Shown piece by piece: positions 16,268 to 25,287 of a DNA stretch of 64,000 nucleotides. How positions within the stretch are numbered: the stretch's first letter is position 1; each line of letters opens with the position of its first letter. The notes under the pieces were generated by a model, which searched no databases, was not told the origin of the DNA, and saw only the letters and a program-made list of their open reading frames with translations. The stretch is from an uncultured Bacteroides sp. (GTDB taxonomy: Bacteria > Bacteroidota > Bacteroidia > Bacteroidales > Bacteroidaceae). The DNA is taken from contig CASELH010000001.1 of the NCBI GenBank assembly GCA_949288715.1, positions 46,202 through 110,201 of the forward strand, given 5' to 3'. A program made the translations under genes and the position numbers.

Positions 16268-17161
16268 ATGCATGTAATTCTGATAGCAGTAATCTCATTG
16301 GGAGTGATAGCGATAGTCCTTGCGGCTATCTTGTATGCGGCTTCCAAGAAGTTTTCTGTGTACGAAGATCCGCGTATCGGCCAGGTGGCGGCAGTTTTGC
16401 CACAGGCCAATTGCGGTGGGTGTGGATACCCGGGTTGCAGCGGCTTTGCCGACGCTTGCGTCAAGGCGGGCTCGCTGGAGGGTAAGCTCTGTCCAGTGGG
16501 AGGGCAGGCGGTCATGTCGAAGGTGGCAGACATCCTTGGCTTGTCCGTCGCTGCCTCCGAGCCTATGGTGGCGGTGGTGCGTTGCAATGGCACTTGCAGC
16601 AACCGTCCGCGTGTCAATCAGTATGACGGCGTCAAGAGTTGCGCCATAGCCTCTGCCCTTTATGGGGGAGAGACGGGTTGCAGCTACGGTTGCCTGGGAT
16701 GCGGCGATTGCGTAGCCGCCTGTAAGTTCGATGCCATACACATGAACCCGGACACAGGCCTTCCCGAAGTAGACGAAGCCAAGTGTACGGCTTGTGGCGC
16801 CTGTGCCAAGGCCTGCCCGAGGAACATCATTGAAATTCGTCCGCAGGGCAAGAAGTCGCGTCGTGTGTATGTACAGTGCGTCAACAAAGACAAGGGCGCG
16901 GCAGCCCGCAAGGCATGCGCGGCAGCCTGCATCGGTTGCGGCAAGTGCGTCAAGGTGTGCGCCTTCGAGGCGATTACGCTGGAGAACAACGTGGCTTACA
17001 TTGACCCGGCCAAGTGCAAATCGTGCCGCAAGTGCGAGGAAGCTTGTCCGCAGGGAGCCATCATTGCCCTCAACTTCCCCCCGCGCAAGCCGAAGGTTGA
17101 AGAGAGCGTCGCTCCTGCCAACGAGGCTCCCCAGCCGGCCGTAGTAGCAAATAAGGAATAG
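16268..17161 (+). CDS. rnfB: Rnf complex iron-sulfur subunit RnfB
   Basis: 297-residue subunit of the Na+/H+-translocating ferredoxin:NAD+ oxidoreductase. One N-terminal membrane anchor (about residues 3-25) is followed by a four-cysteine domain (CGGCGYPGCSGFADAC then CPVGG) and four ferredoxin-type CxxCxxCxxxC motifs (CLGCGDCVAAC, CTACGACAKAC, CIGCGKCVKVC, CKSCRKCEEAC). This is more than in the short E. coli-type RnfB and similar to the extended anaerobe type. It presumably receives electrons from reduced ferredoxin. An Ala/Pro-rich tail ends the protein. Confidence 0.96.
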   Translation: MHVILIAVISLGVIAIVLAAILYAASKKFSVYEDPRIGQVAAVLPQANCGGCGYPGCSGFADACVKAGSLEGKLCPVGGQAVMSKVADILGLSVAASEPMVAVVRCNGTCSNRPRVNQYDGVKSCAIASALYGGETGCSYGCLGCGDCVAACKFDAIHMNPDTGLPEVDEAKCTACGACAKACPRNIIEIRPQGKKSRRVYVQCVNKDKGAAARKACAAACIGCGKCVKVCAFEAITLENNVAYIDPAKCKSCRKCEEACPQGAIIALNFPPRKPKVEESVAPANEAPQPAVVANKE

Positions 17162-17191
17162 AATAGTAAACTTGTTAATGCAAAGAGATAT

Positions 17192-18529
17192 ATGTTGAAG
17201 ACATTTTCAATCGGTGGTGTCCATCCACACGAAAATAAACTTTCAGCACATCAGCCCATCATCAAGGCGGAAATCCCGGCCAAGGCGGTTATTTTGCTGG
17301 GGCAGCACATCGGTGCGCCTGCAAAGCCCGTGGTGGCCAAGGGAGACGTAGTGAAGGTAGGAACAAAGATTGCCGAACCGGGAGGCTTTGTATCTGCCGC
17401 CATCCACTCGTCCGTCAGTGGCAAAGTAGCTAAAATTGATACGGTGGTAGATGCCAGCGGATATCCGAAGCCCGCCATCTTCATCGATGTACAGGGCGAC
17501 GAATGGGAAGAGAGCATCGACCGGTCGGACACGCTGGTCAAAGAGTGCACGCTCACTCCGGAAGAGATTGTGAAGAAAATAGCCGATGCAGGCATTGTGG
17601 GACTTGGAGGCGCCTGCTTCCCTACACAAGTCAAGTTGTGTCCTCCGCCTGCGTTCAAGGCAGAGTGTGTCATTATCAATGCTGTGGAATGTGAACCCTA
17701 TCTGACAGCCGACCACCAGCTGATGCTGGAGCATGCTGAGGAAATCATGGTGGGAGTGACCATTTTGATGAAAGCCGTTAAGGTAAGTAAAGCATTCATT
17801 GGCATAGAGAACAACAAGCCTGACGCTATTCAACTGATGACGAAGGTTGCCTCGTCGTACAGCGGCATTGAGGTTGTTCCCCTGCAAGTGAAATATCCGC
17901 AAGGCGGCGAGAAACAACTGATTGACGCCATCATCCGCCGCCAAGTAGCAGCAGGCGCACTGCCTATCTCTACCGGTGCCGTGGTGCAGAACGTGGGCAC
18001 GGCTTTTGCCGTCTATCAAGCAGTGCAGAAGAACAAACCGCTGTTCGAGCGCGTGGTTACCGTTACCGGAAAGTCGTTGCAAAAGCCTTCCAACTTTCTG
18101 GTGCGCATAGGCACCCCCATGAAGCAGCTGATAGAAGCTTGTGGCGGTCTGCCCGAAGACACGGGCAAGATTATAGGTGGAGGCCCCATGATGGGCAAAG
18201 CCTTGGTGAGTGACGAGATACCCACGGTGAAAGGCACTTCCGGCATACTGATAATGAACGAGAAGGAAGCCCGCCGTACCGCTCCCCAGCCTTGTATCCG
18301 TTGCGCCAAGTGTGTGGCGGCTTGCCCTATGGGTTTGGAGCCATATCTGCTGGCTACGGTTTCTGCCCACGGAGACTTTGAGAGAGTTGAGAAAGAAGAC
18401 ATTATGTCGTGCATTGAATGCGGTTCATGCCAGTTTACCTGCCCCTCCAACCGTCCTATGCTGGACTACATCCGCTTGGGTAAGGCTAAAGTGGGAGCCA
18501 TGATACGCGCACGCCAAGCAAAAAAATAA
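17192..18529 (+). CDS. rnfC: Rnf complex subunit RnfC (NADH/FMN/FeS)
   Basis: 445 residues. The N-terminal region (FSIGGVHPHENK) precedes a Complex I 51-kDa-like domain with glycine-rich nucleotide/FMN-binding segments (IVGLGGACFPTQVKL, INAVECEPYLTADHQLM), a SLBB-like part, and two ferredoxin motifs (CIRCAKCVAACPMGLEP, CIECGSCQFTCPSNRPM). It is the NAD+/NADH-reacting subunit. Spaced 30 bp after rnfB and 9 bp before rnfD. Confidence 0.96.
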   Translation: MLKTFSIGGVHPHENKLSAHQPIIKAEIPAKAVILLGQHIGAPAKPVVAKGDVVKVGTKIAEPGGFVSAAIHSSVSGKVAKIDTVVDASGYPKPAIFIDVQGDEWEESIDRSDTLVKECTLTPEEIVKKIADAGIVGLGGACFPTQVKLCPPPAFKAECVIINAVECEPYLTADHQLMLEHAEEIMVGVTILMKAVKVSKAFIGIENNKPDAIQLMTKVASSYSGIEVVPLQVKYPQGGEKQLIDAIIRRQVAAGALPISTGAVVQNVGTAFAVYQAVQKNKPLFERVVTVTGKSLQKPSNFLVRIGTPMKQLIEACGGLPEDTGKIIGGGPMMGKALVSDEIPTVKGTSGILIMNEKEARRTAPQPCIRCAKCVAACPMGLEPYLLATVSAHGDFERVEKEDIMSCIECGSCQFTCPSNRPMLDYIRLGKAKVGAMIRARQAKK

Positions 18530-18538
18530 CATAGAAGT

Positions 18539-19534
18539 ATGGAAAATAAATTAACTGTGTCCCTGTCGCCCCACGTCCACGGCGGCGATAGTGTGAAAAA
18601 GAATATGTACGGCGTGCTCATTGCCCTCTTGCCGGCCTTTTTGGTGTCGCTGTATTTCTTCGGATTAGGTGCGTTGGTCGTCACGGCTACTTCCGTGTTG
18701 GCTTGCGTGTTCTTTGAGTGGGCTATTGGCAAATTCATCCTGAAGCGCGAAACGACTTCTATCACTGATGGGTCGGCCATCATTACTGGAGTGCTGTTGG
18801 CCTTCAACCTGCCGTCCAATTTGCCTGTGTGGATTATCATCATCGGCGCTCTGTTTGCCATAGGTGTAGCCAAGATGTCGTTTGGAGGGTTGGGTTGTAA
18901 TCCTTTCAACCCGGCACTGGCAGGGCGTGTGTTTCTGTTGCTCTCCTTCCCGGTGCAGATGACGAGCTGGCCTGCTGTTGGCCAACTGACGGCTTACACA
19001 GATGCCGTAACTACAGCTACTCCACTGGCTGTGATGAAAGGCGTGATTAACGGAGCACCAGGTTTCTCGCTGGACCAACTTCCGAGTTCGCTGGACTTGT
19101 TCTTGGGCAACAATCCCGGTTGTATAGGCGAAGTGAGCGCGCTGGCTTTGTTACTCGGCTTGGTCTACATGTTATGGAAGAAGATCATCACTTGGCACAT
19201 TCCGGTATCCATTCTTGTTACGGTGTTCGTTTTCGCGGGCATTATGCATTTGGTCAATCCGGAGTTGTATGTGTCGCCTTTGGTGCAATTGCTGTCAGGC
19301 GGCTTGCTGCTGGGTGCCGTGTTCATGGCTACAGATTATGTGACATCGCCTATGAGTCACCGGGGCATGCTGATTTATGGTGTGTGCATCGGTGCACTGA
19401 CGGTGGTTATCCGTCTCTTTGGTGCATATCCGGAGGGCATGTCGTTTGCCATCCTTATAATGAACGCGTTCACGCCGCTTATCAATACGTATGTCAAACC
19501 TAAACGCTTTGGGGAGGTGGCCAAGAAGAAATGA
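18539..19534 (+). CDS. rnfD: Rnf complex membrane subunit RnfD
   Basis: 331-residue polytopic membrane protein with about eight to nine hydrophobic helices. The segment DAVTTATPLAVMKG corresponds to the RnfD/NqrB covalent flavinylation site, where FMN is attached to threonine; SGAT is the common form and TTAT is seen here. Other conserved stretches: FGGLGCNPFNPALAGRVFLL and ATDYVTSPMSHRG. The stop overlaps the rnfG start by 4 bp (ATGA, 19531-19534). Confidence 0.95.
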   Translation: MENKLTVSLSPHVHGGDSVKKNMYGVLIALLPAFLVSLYFFGLGALVVTATSVLACVFFEWAIGKFILKRETTSITDGSAIITGVLLAFNLPSNLPVWIIIIGALFAIGVAKMSFGGLGCNPFNPALAGRVFLLLSFPVQMTSWPAVGQLTAYTDAVTTATPLAVMKGVINGAPGFSLDQLPSSLDLFLGNNPGCIGEVSALALLLGLVYMLWKKIITWHIPVSILVTVFVFAGIMHLVNPELYVSPLVQLLSGGLLLGAVFMATDYVTSPMSHRGMLIYGVCIGALTVVIRLFGAYPEGMSFAILIMNAFTPLINTYVKPKRFGEVAKKK

Positions 19535-20190
19535 AAAAGTTAGAATCTACATTGACAAACATGTTGTTGGTGCTCACGGGTGTGACAGTTGTCTCCGTGG
19601 CACTGCTGGCTTGGGTAAACGAACTTACCAAAGAGCCTATTGCCCAGGCTAATGCAAAGGCGTTGAGCGATGCTGTCAACTTGGTAGTACCGGGTTTTGA
19701 CAACAATCCCATAGCCGAGAAGAAGATGCAGGAGGTGAATGGCGTGCAATATGCCGTCTATCCGGCTACCAAGGGTGGCGAATACATCGGTGCGGCCGTC
19801 GAGGCAAGTGCCATGGGTTTTGGCGGCGAGTTAAAAGTGCTGGTAGGTTTTGATGCCCAAGGAAATGTCTTGAACTACTCCCTGTTGCAGCATGCCGAAA
19901 CGCCGGGATTAGGTTCAAAAGCCGACGTATGGTTCAAAGCCGGAGGCAAGGGAGACATTACCGGTATGAATCCCGGGCAGCAGCCTCTTGCCGTAAGTAA
20001 GGATGGCGGTAAGGTGGATGCCATTACGGCTTCTACCATTACGTCGCGCGCCTTCCTTAATGCAGTGAATGCCGCGTATGCAGCCTTTGCAGGGCAGGAG
20101 CAAGCCGATGGAGTAACCGGTGCCACGCAAACTAATGTTGAACAGCCTGCGGGTGAGGAAGAAGCTACCCCCTCGCCAGCCGCCCAATAA
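19531..20190 (+). CDS. rnfG: Rnf complex FMN-binding subunit RnfG
   Basis: 219 residues: an N-terminal membrane anchor (about 8-30) followed by a periplasmic FMN-binding domain. The motif VDAITASTITSRAF holds the S/T-x-x-T site where FMN is covalently attached, usually by ApbE. A short Glu/Ala/Pro-rich tail follows. Translationally coupled to rnfD by the ATGA overlap. No apbE gene is seen in this window. Confidence 0.95.
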   Translation: MKKLESTLTNMLLVLTGVTVVSVALLAWVNELTKEPIAQANAKALSDAVNLVVPGFDNNPIAEKKMQEVNGVQYAVYPATKGGEYIGAAVEASAMGFGGELKVLVGFDAQGNVLNYSLLQHAETPGLGSKADVWFKAGGKGDITGMNPGQQPLAVSKDGGKVDAITASTITSRAFLNAVNAAYAAFAGQEQADGVTGATQTNVEQPAGEEEATPSPAAQ

Positions 20191-20200
20191 ATAGAAAGGA

Positions 20201-20794
20201 GTGATTGCTATGAACAATTTCAAAGTTTTAATGAACGGCATTGTCAAGGAGAACCCAACTTTTGTATTGCTCCTGGGCATGTGCCCCACGCTTGGAACAA
20301 CGTCTTCAGCCATTAACGGCATGGGCATGGGGTTGGCCACGGCCTTCGTGCTGGTGTGCTCCAATGTGGTCATCTCGGCCATAAAGAACCTTATCCCCGA
20401 CATGGTGCGCATTCCTGCCTTTGTGGTGGTAATAGCCTCGTTCGTCACATTGCTTCAGATGATTATGCAGGCCTATGTGCCGGCATTGTACGCTACATTG
20501 GGTCTGTTCATCCCACTTATCGTGGTGAATTGCATTCTCTTGGGGCGGGCTGAAGCCTTTGCGGCAAAGAACGGTCCAGTAGCTTCCATGTTTGACGGCT
20601 TGGGCATGGGCTTGGGCTTCACTGTGGGACTGACTACGCTGGGTGCCGTGCGCGAACTGCTGGGTACGGGCAAGATTTTCGGTCTTACTGTCTATCCCGA
20701 AGATTGCGGCATGCTACTTTTCGTGCTGGCTCCGGGCGCTTTCATTGCTTTAGGCTATCTTATCGCTCTGGTAAACAGATTGAAGAAAGCTTGA
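20201..20794 (+). CDS. rnfE: Rnf complex membrane subunit RnfE
   Basis: 197-residue integral membrane protein with about six helices and the conserved starts NPTFVLLLGMCPTLGTTSSAINGMGMG and GLGMGLGFTVGLTTLGAVRE. It forms a symmetry-related pair with RnfA in the complex. It starts 10 bp after rnfG and lies 46 bp before rnfA. Confidence 0.95.
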   Translation: MIAMNNFKVLMNGIVKENPTFVLLLGMCPTLGTTSSAINGMGMGLATAFVLVCSNVVISAIKNLIPDMVRIPAFVVVIASFVTLLQMIMQAYVPALYATLGLFIPLIVVNCILLGRAEAFAAKNGPVASMFDGLGMGLGFTVGLTTLGAVRELLGTGKIFGLTVYPEDCGMLLFVLAPGAFIALGYLIALVNRLKKA

Positions 20795-20840
20795 CCACAG
20801 TGAGTTGACTTATTAATACTCCACTTTTAACAGATTTCTT

Positions 20841-21419
20841 ATGGAATATATACTTATATTTATTTCGGCAATCTTTGTCAACAACATCGTGTTGTCGCAG
20901 TTCTTGGGCATATGTCCCTTCTTGGGCGTATCCAAGAAGGTTGACACTGCGTTGGGTATGGCCGCCGCAGTGGCTTTCGTGCTCACCATCGCCACCATCG
21001 TTACCTTCCTCATACAGAAGTATGTGCTTGATGCCCTTGGCTTGGAATACCTGCAGACCATTACCTTCATCCTGGTCATCGCGGCCTTGGTGCAGATGGT
21101 GGAAATCATACTGAAGAAAGTGTCGCCTGCGCTTTATCAGGCCTTGGGCGTCTTTCTGCCGCTCATCACGACCAACTGCTGTATTTTGGGTGTGGCCATC
21201 CTTGTCATTCAAAAAGATTACGACCTGCTTACGGGTATCGTATATGCCTTCTCTACTGCCTTGGGCTTCGGCTTGGCGCTGACCCTTTTCGCCGGCATAC
21301 GCGAACAACTCAGCCTGGTCAGCATTCCTAAGGGGCTGCAAGGCACGCCCATTGCACTCATTACCGCCGGGCTGTTGGCCATGGCCTTCATGGGTTTCTC
21401 GGGCGTGGTGAAGTTGTAG
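20841..21419 (+). CDS. rnfA: Rnf complex membrane subunit RnfA
   Basis: 192-residue integral membrane protein with six helices. The family signature VNNIVLSQFLGICPFLGVSKK, containing a conserved membrane-embedded cysteine, is near the N terminus, with TNCCILGVAI in the middle. It ends the operon and is followed by a clear terminator at 21479-21510. Confidence 0.96.
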   Translation: MEYILIFISAIFVNNIVLSQFLGICPFLGVSKKVDTALGMAAAVAFVLTIATIVTFLIQKYVLDALGLEYLQTITFILVIAALVQMVEIILKKVSPALYQALGVFLPLITTNCCILGVAILVIQKDYDLLTGIVYAFSTALGFGLALTLFAGIREQLSLVSIPKGLQGTPIALITAGLLAMAFMGFSGVVKL

Positions 21420-21478
21420 CTATGCGGGGTGGAGGATTGATTCCATGCCTGCCACAGATAAAACTTACACATACGAAA

Positions 21479-21510
21479 GCCTGCTTCCAGTATCATGGAG
21501 GCAGGCTTCT
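21479..21510 (+). terminator. Terminator of the rnf operon
   Basis: Arms GCCTGCTTCCA (21479-21489) and TGGAGGCAGGC (21496-21506), 11 bp with one G-U pair and a 6-nt loop, followed by a T-rich run. Confidence 0.8.
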
Positions 21511-21665
21511 TATTGTTAAAAAAGCGTAACAAAGTAGGGCTGAAACGGAGCAAACCGCTATCTTTAACCTGCCGTTTGGAAGGCCAAGGGCATTCTCATA
21601 ATGATGCCAGACTGATTGGAAACTACCTAACGGCCTGATAAACAACAGTACTAAAACAACAGAAC

Positions 21666-22067
21666 ATGCAGATATTACAGCTACCCGGTACGGACAAGGC
21701 TCTCTACGAGTTGGTGGCTCCATTAGTGATGGATCCCAAGGTCATTAGGTGGAACAACAACTTCCCCTTCCGCACATCGCCTCGTTTTGAGTGGTTCGTG
21801 GCCGTGGACGAGGGCCAGGTGCTGGGCTTCATGCCCGTAGAACACAAACGCAGTGAAGATGTCATTAACAACTACTACGTAACTGACCGCAAAGCTGACA
21901 CGCTGGAACAGTTGATTCGCTATGCTATCGGACACTTGGAAGAAGGCCCGACGCTGGCAGCCGTCAGCTTTAAAGAAGACAGGGAGCTCTTTGCCAGCCT
22001 GGGCTTTGAGGATGAAAACGTGTGGACCCGCTACGTACGGATGAGGAGAAAAAAACAGTCAAAATGA
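21666..22067 (+). CDS. Small GNAT-like acetyltransferase domain protein
   Basis: 133 residues. Secondary-structure style and the segments VAVDEGQVLGFMPVEHK, NNYYVTDRKADTLEQLIRYAI and FASLGFEDENVWTRYVRM resemble a compact GNAT fold; the terminal SLGFE...YVRM piece is especially typical. The acetyl-CoA-binding Q/RxxGxG/A motif is not clear, so activity is uncertain. Its TGA overlaps the ATG of the next gene (ATGA at 22064-22067). It is the first of three coupled genes with ibrA and ibrB homologues, so it probably works with them. Confidence 0.75.
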   Translation: MQILQLPGTDKALYELVAPLVMDPKVIRWNNNFPFRTSPRFEWFVAVDEGQVLGFMPVEHKRSEDVINNYYVTDRKADTLEQLIRYAIGHLEEGPTLAAVSFKEDRELFASLGFEDENVWTRYVRMRRKKQSK

Positions 22068-23353
22068 GTCAGCCGAAGAACGTGTATGAACTGGCCGAGG
22101 AACGCCTCGACATTATCTTCAAGGAGTTTGATACCGTGTGCGTCTCTTTCTCTGGAGGAAAGGACAGCGGTGTATTGCTAAACTTGTGTATAGACTACAT
22201 CCGTCGCCACAACCTGAAGCGCAAGTTGTGTGTGTTTCACATGGACTACGAAATACAGTACCGGCAAACAATTGACTATGTGGACCGTACCCTCGCCGCC
22301 AACCGCGACCTGCTTGAGGTGTACCGCGTCTGCGTACCCTTCCGTGTGAGTACATGCACCTCCATGTATCAAAGCTACTGGAGGCCATGGCAAGAAGACC
22401 TTAAGGACATCTGGGTGCGTCCCCTGCCAGAGGATTGCTACACGAAAGAATACTTTCCCTTCTACCGCGAAGACATGTGGGACTACGACTTTCAGATGCT
22501 ATTCGCCAAGTGGCTGCACGAGCGGAAAGACTCGGTGCGCTCGTGCTTCCTTATCGGCATACGCACGCAGGAGAGCTTCAACCGTTGGCGCAGTATACAC
22601 CTCAGCCGTAAGTACCAGATGTATCACAACTATCGCTGGACCTCGAAGATTGGGAACGACATTTATAATGCCTATCCTATCTACGATTGGAAGACTACCG
22701 ACATTTGGACAGCCAACGGAAAGTTCCGCTACGACTACAACCATCTTTACGATCTTTATTATAAGGCCGGAGTCAGCCTTGAGCGGCAACGTGTGGCCAG
22801 TCCCTTCCTGTGTGAGGCACAAGACAGCCTCCGTCTGTATCGTGCTATCGACCCCGATACGTGGGGGCGCATGATAGGGCGGGTGAATGGTGTCAACTTC
22901 ACCGGTATCTATGGCGGAACACGGGCTATGGGGTGGCAGTCAGTCACACTTCCCAAAGGGTACACTTGGAAGGAGTTCATGCACTTCCTGCTCTCCACCT
23001 TGCCCGAGGAGACACGCCGCAACTACCTCCGCAAGCTCACGGTAAGCATAGAGTTTTGGCGTACAAAAGGAGGCTGTCTGTCGGACAGCACCATCGAGAA
23101 GTTGCGGCAGGCGGGTGTCATCATGGAGGTGGGTGGCTCCACAAATTACAAAACCACCAAGAAACCCGTGAAGATGGACTACTTGGACGACATCAATATC
23201 CCCGAGTTCCGTGAGATACCTACCTATAAGCGCATGTGCGTGTGCATCCTAAAGAACGACCACGCCTGCAAGTACATGGGCTTTGCCTTGACAAAGGAGG
23301 AAGCCTACAAGAGAGACAAGATAATGGAACAATTCAAAAATCTGAAATTATGA
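22064..23353 (+). CDS. IbrA-like PAPS-reductase-family protein (PP-loop, DUF3440-type)
   Basis: 429 residues. An N-terminal adenine-nucleotide alpha-hydrolase PP-loop, SFSGGKDSGVLL (SGGKDS at residues 30-35), is followed by a long C-terminal region of the DUF3440 style. This is far longer than assimilatory CysH, and no cysH-type neighbours (cysD, cysN) are present. The arrangement with a ParB-like partner matches IbrA/IbrB of E. coli, known as regulators of eib genes, though the molecular activity is unclear. Both ends overlap neighbours by ATGA, indicating a tightly coupled three-gene unit. The upstream alternative start inside the GNAT gene is rejected. Confidence 0.88.
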   Translation: MSQPKNVYELAEERLDIIFKEFDTVCVSFSGGKDSGVLLNLCIDYIRRHNLKRKLCVFHMDYEIQYRQTIDYVDRTLAANRDLLEVYRVCVPFRVSTCTSMYQSYWRPWQEDLKDIWVRPLPEDCYTKEYFPFYREDMWDYDFQMLFAKWLHERKDSVRSCFLIGIRTQESFNRWRSIHLSRKYQMYHNYRWTSKIGNDIYNAYPIYDWKTTDIWTANGKFRYDYNHLYDLYYKAGVSLERQRVASPFLCEAQDSLRLYRAIDPDTWGRMIGRVNGVNFTGIYGGTRAMGWQSVTLPKGYTWKEFMHFLLSTLPEETRRNYLRKLTVSIEFWRTKGGCLSDSTIEKLRQAGVIMEVGGSTNYKTTKKPVKMDYLDDINIPEFREIPTYKRMCVCILKNDHACKYMGFALTKEEAYKRDKIMEQFKNLKL

Positions 23354-23901
23354 CCGACTACAAGAGCCCGGTGTACAATGTGCGGGCAGTGCCTGTAGAG
23401 AAGGTGCAGGCCAACGACTATAACCCCAACGTGGTGGCCCCCCCCGAAATGAAACTGCTTGAGTTGTCCATTTGGGAGGATGGCTTTACCATGCCCTGCG
23501 TTTGCTATTACAACGAGCAGGAAGACAAATATATATTGGTGGACGGATTCCACCGCTACCAGGTGCTGAAGACCTCCAAGCGCGTTAATGAGCGTGAGCA
23601 TGGCATGCTGCCTGTGGTGGTCATCGAAAAAGACTTGTCCAACCGAATGGCATCCACCATCCGCCACAACCGTGCCAGGGGCACCCACACCATCGAACTG
23701 ATGTGCAACATTGTGGCCGAGCTCGATAAGGCCGGCATGTCCGACGAATGGATTATGAAGCACATAGGCATGGACCGCGACGAACTATTGCGCCTCAAGC
23801 AGATTTCCGGACTTGCAGAGCTTTTTGCCGACAAGGCCTTTAGCGTGCCCGACGAGGCAACGGAGTTCCAGCCGCCTACGCCGCAGGAAACGTCGCTGTG
23901 A
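23350..23901 (+). CDS. IbrB-like ParB/Srx-fold nuclease-like protein
   Basis: 183 residues. The N-terminal ParB-like domain is seen in VEKVQANDYNPNVVAPPEMKLL (starting line of the fold), YILVDGFHRYQVLK (equivalent of the ParB GERR box) and RMASTIRHNRARGTHTIE. The C-terminal part resembles a short helix-turn-helix region (MDRDELLRLKQISGLAELF). There is no ParA nearby, which argues against a chromosome-partition role. It pairs with the IbrA-like gene through an ATGA overlap at 23350-23353. It converges on the DUF4923 gene 20 bp away. Confidence 0.88.
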   Translation: MTDYKSPVYNVRAVPVEKVQANDYNPNVVAPPEMKLLELSIWEDGFTMPCVCYYNEQEDKYILVDGFHRYQVLKTSKRVNEREHGMLPVVVIEKDLSNRMASTIRHNRARGTHTIELMCNIVAELDKAGMSDEWIMKHIGMDRDELLRLKQISGLAELFADKAFSVPDEATEFQPPTPQETSL

Positions 23902-23921
23902 TTACATATATGGGGAATGCG

Positions 23922-24527
23922 TTACTCCTCTTTCCGGAGCGCAAACCCCATAAGCAGCCCGTCATATCCATCGGCTATGCTGGAGACAGCCTCCAACGTG
24001 CTGTTTCCACTCTTTCCGGCCAGTAGCTGCACCAGGTCGAGCAGACGGTCGAAGTTGAACAGCAAGTCCATCTGTGCCGACGTGTATTTCAGCGTGGCTT
24101 TCAGGGGCACCAGGCGAGCCAGCTTGAGGGTGACGTGGTTGTCCGCCTGGTCGTAAGAGTATGTCCCTTTTACCGGCTTTCCTCCCAAAGTAGCCTGGAA
24201 GGTGCTGTCGGCCTCGAAGGTAAAGCTCAGTGCGCCTTCACGGAAGCCCAGCTTTTGCAGCTGTTCGTCCAACTTATCAGCCAAGGTGTTGGCTGCTACG
24301 GCACCTCCGGCCTTGGCCAGCAGGTTGTCCGATTCAAACTCTACGGCAGCACCCGTATACACCCATGTGCCGGTCATTTCAGCCAGGTTGGTGCCTGTCA
24401 CGGCACTGACAATTTTCTCCACATTCTCTCGGTTAAGCAAGTCCTTCAATCCCTGAGCCTGTGCGCATGGACATGCCAGCAGGATGGCTATAAGGGTCGA
24501 AAAGGCAATTGATGCATACTTCTTCAT
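23922..24527 (-). CDS. Secreted DUF4923-family protein
   Basis: 201 residues with a signal peptide (MKKYASIAFSTLIAILLACPCAQAQ). The mature part (GLKDLLNRENVEKIVSAVTG, MTGTWVYTGAAVEFESDNLLAKAGG, GKPVKGTYSYDQADNHVTLKL) looks like the Bacteroidales DUF4923 lipocalin-like group, judged from recall. Probably periplasmic. The gene is 4 bp downstream of engB on the same strand and could be co-transcribed with it. Function unknown. Confidence 0.82.
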   Translation of the reverse strand: MKKYASIAFSTLIAILLACPCAQAQGLKDLLNRENVEKIVSAVTGTNLAEMTGTWVYTGAAVEFESDNLLAKAGGAVAANTLADKLDEQLQKLGFREGALSFTFEADSTFQATLGGKPVKGTYSYDQADNHVTLKLARLVPLKATLKYTSAQMDLLFNFDRLLDLVQLLAGKSGNSTLEAVSSIADGYDGLLMGFALRKEE

Positions 24528-24531
24528 ACGT

Positions 24532-25146
24532 CTATTTTTGTTTATTATCAGATACTTGTTTGTTGATGTTGTCGATAAACTCCAGCAGCTCTTCGCGTCC
24601 GCGCCGTGTTTCGGCGGAGGTTACAAAGCTGGGGGGAAGTTCTTCCCACTGGCCTTCTAAGTGTTTCAGGTAGGCTTGCACGTTGGTCTTGAGGGCACCG
24701 GGCTTCAACTTGTCGACCTTGGTGAAGACCAAGGCGAAAGGCACGGCATTCTCGCCCAGCCACTCTATGAATTCCAGGTCGATGGTTTGGGGAGCGTGCC
24801 GGCTGTCTATCAGCACGAACAGGCATGTCATCTGGCGGCGGTGCAGCACGTAGTTCTCTATGATGCGGCGTATTTGTTCCTGCACGCGGTGTCCGCGCTG
24901 GGCGTAGCCGTAGCCGGGAAGGTCGACGATGTACCATCGGTTGTTGATGAGAAAGTGGTTGATGAGCAAGGTTTTGCCCGGCGTTGCCGAGGTCATGGCC
25001 AACCCTTTCCGCCCCGTGAGCATATTGATAAGGCTGGACTTCCCCACGTTCGACCGCCCGATAAAGGCATACTCCGGCAGTCCGTCTTGCGGGCACCGGG
25101 CCACATCGGTGTTACTCACCACAAACGTGGCACTGCGTATTTCCAT
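24532..25146 (-). CDS. engB: Ribosome biogenesis GTPase EngB/YsxC
   Basis: 204-residue GTPase needed for large ribosomal subunit assembly. G1 [11 protein letters not shown]2 region SATPGKT, G3 [10 protein letters not shown]4 FTKVDKLK and G5 TSAETRRG are all present. Two adjacent ATGs (complementary to 25144-25146 and 25147-25149) are possible starts; the one giving [15 protein letters not shown] is chosen because it matches related proteins. The upstream extension in this frame is low-complexity and rejected. Confidence 0.95.
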   Translation of the reverse strand: MEIRSATFVVSNTDVARCPQDGLPEYAFIGRSNVGKSSLINMLTGRKGLAMTSATPGKTLLINHFLINNRWYIVDLPGYGYAQRGHRVQEQIRRIIENYVLHRRQMTCLFVLIDSRHAPQTIDLEFIEWLGENAVPFALVFTKVDKLKPGALKTNVQAYLKHLEGQWEELPPSFVTSAETRRGREELLEFIDNINKQVSDNKQK

Positions 25147-25287
25147 CATGATGCTTTGCGTTTGATTTTTTAGCCTTACAAAGATAATACAAAAAAGTGA
25201 GATATTGTAAAGCCGCAAAAAAATCCCTGCAACCCACGGGGAGTGGCAGGGATTCTTGCAGATGAAGAAAAAGTAAAATGTGTCTTT

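Noticed and set aside
22064-23353. Assimilatory PAPS reductase CysH
   Set aside because: Too long, paired with a ParB-like gene, and no sulfate-assimilation neighbours; the IbrA-like reading fits better.
23350-23901. Chromosome partition protein ParB
   Set aside because: Short, no ParA neighbour, and coupled to a PP-loop gene; IbrB-like instead.
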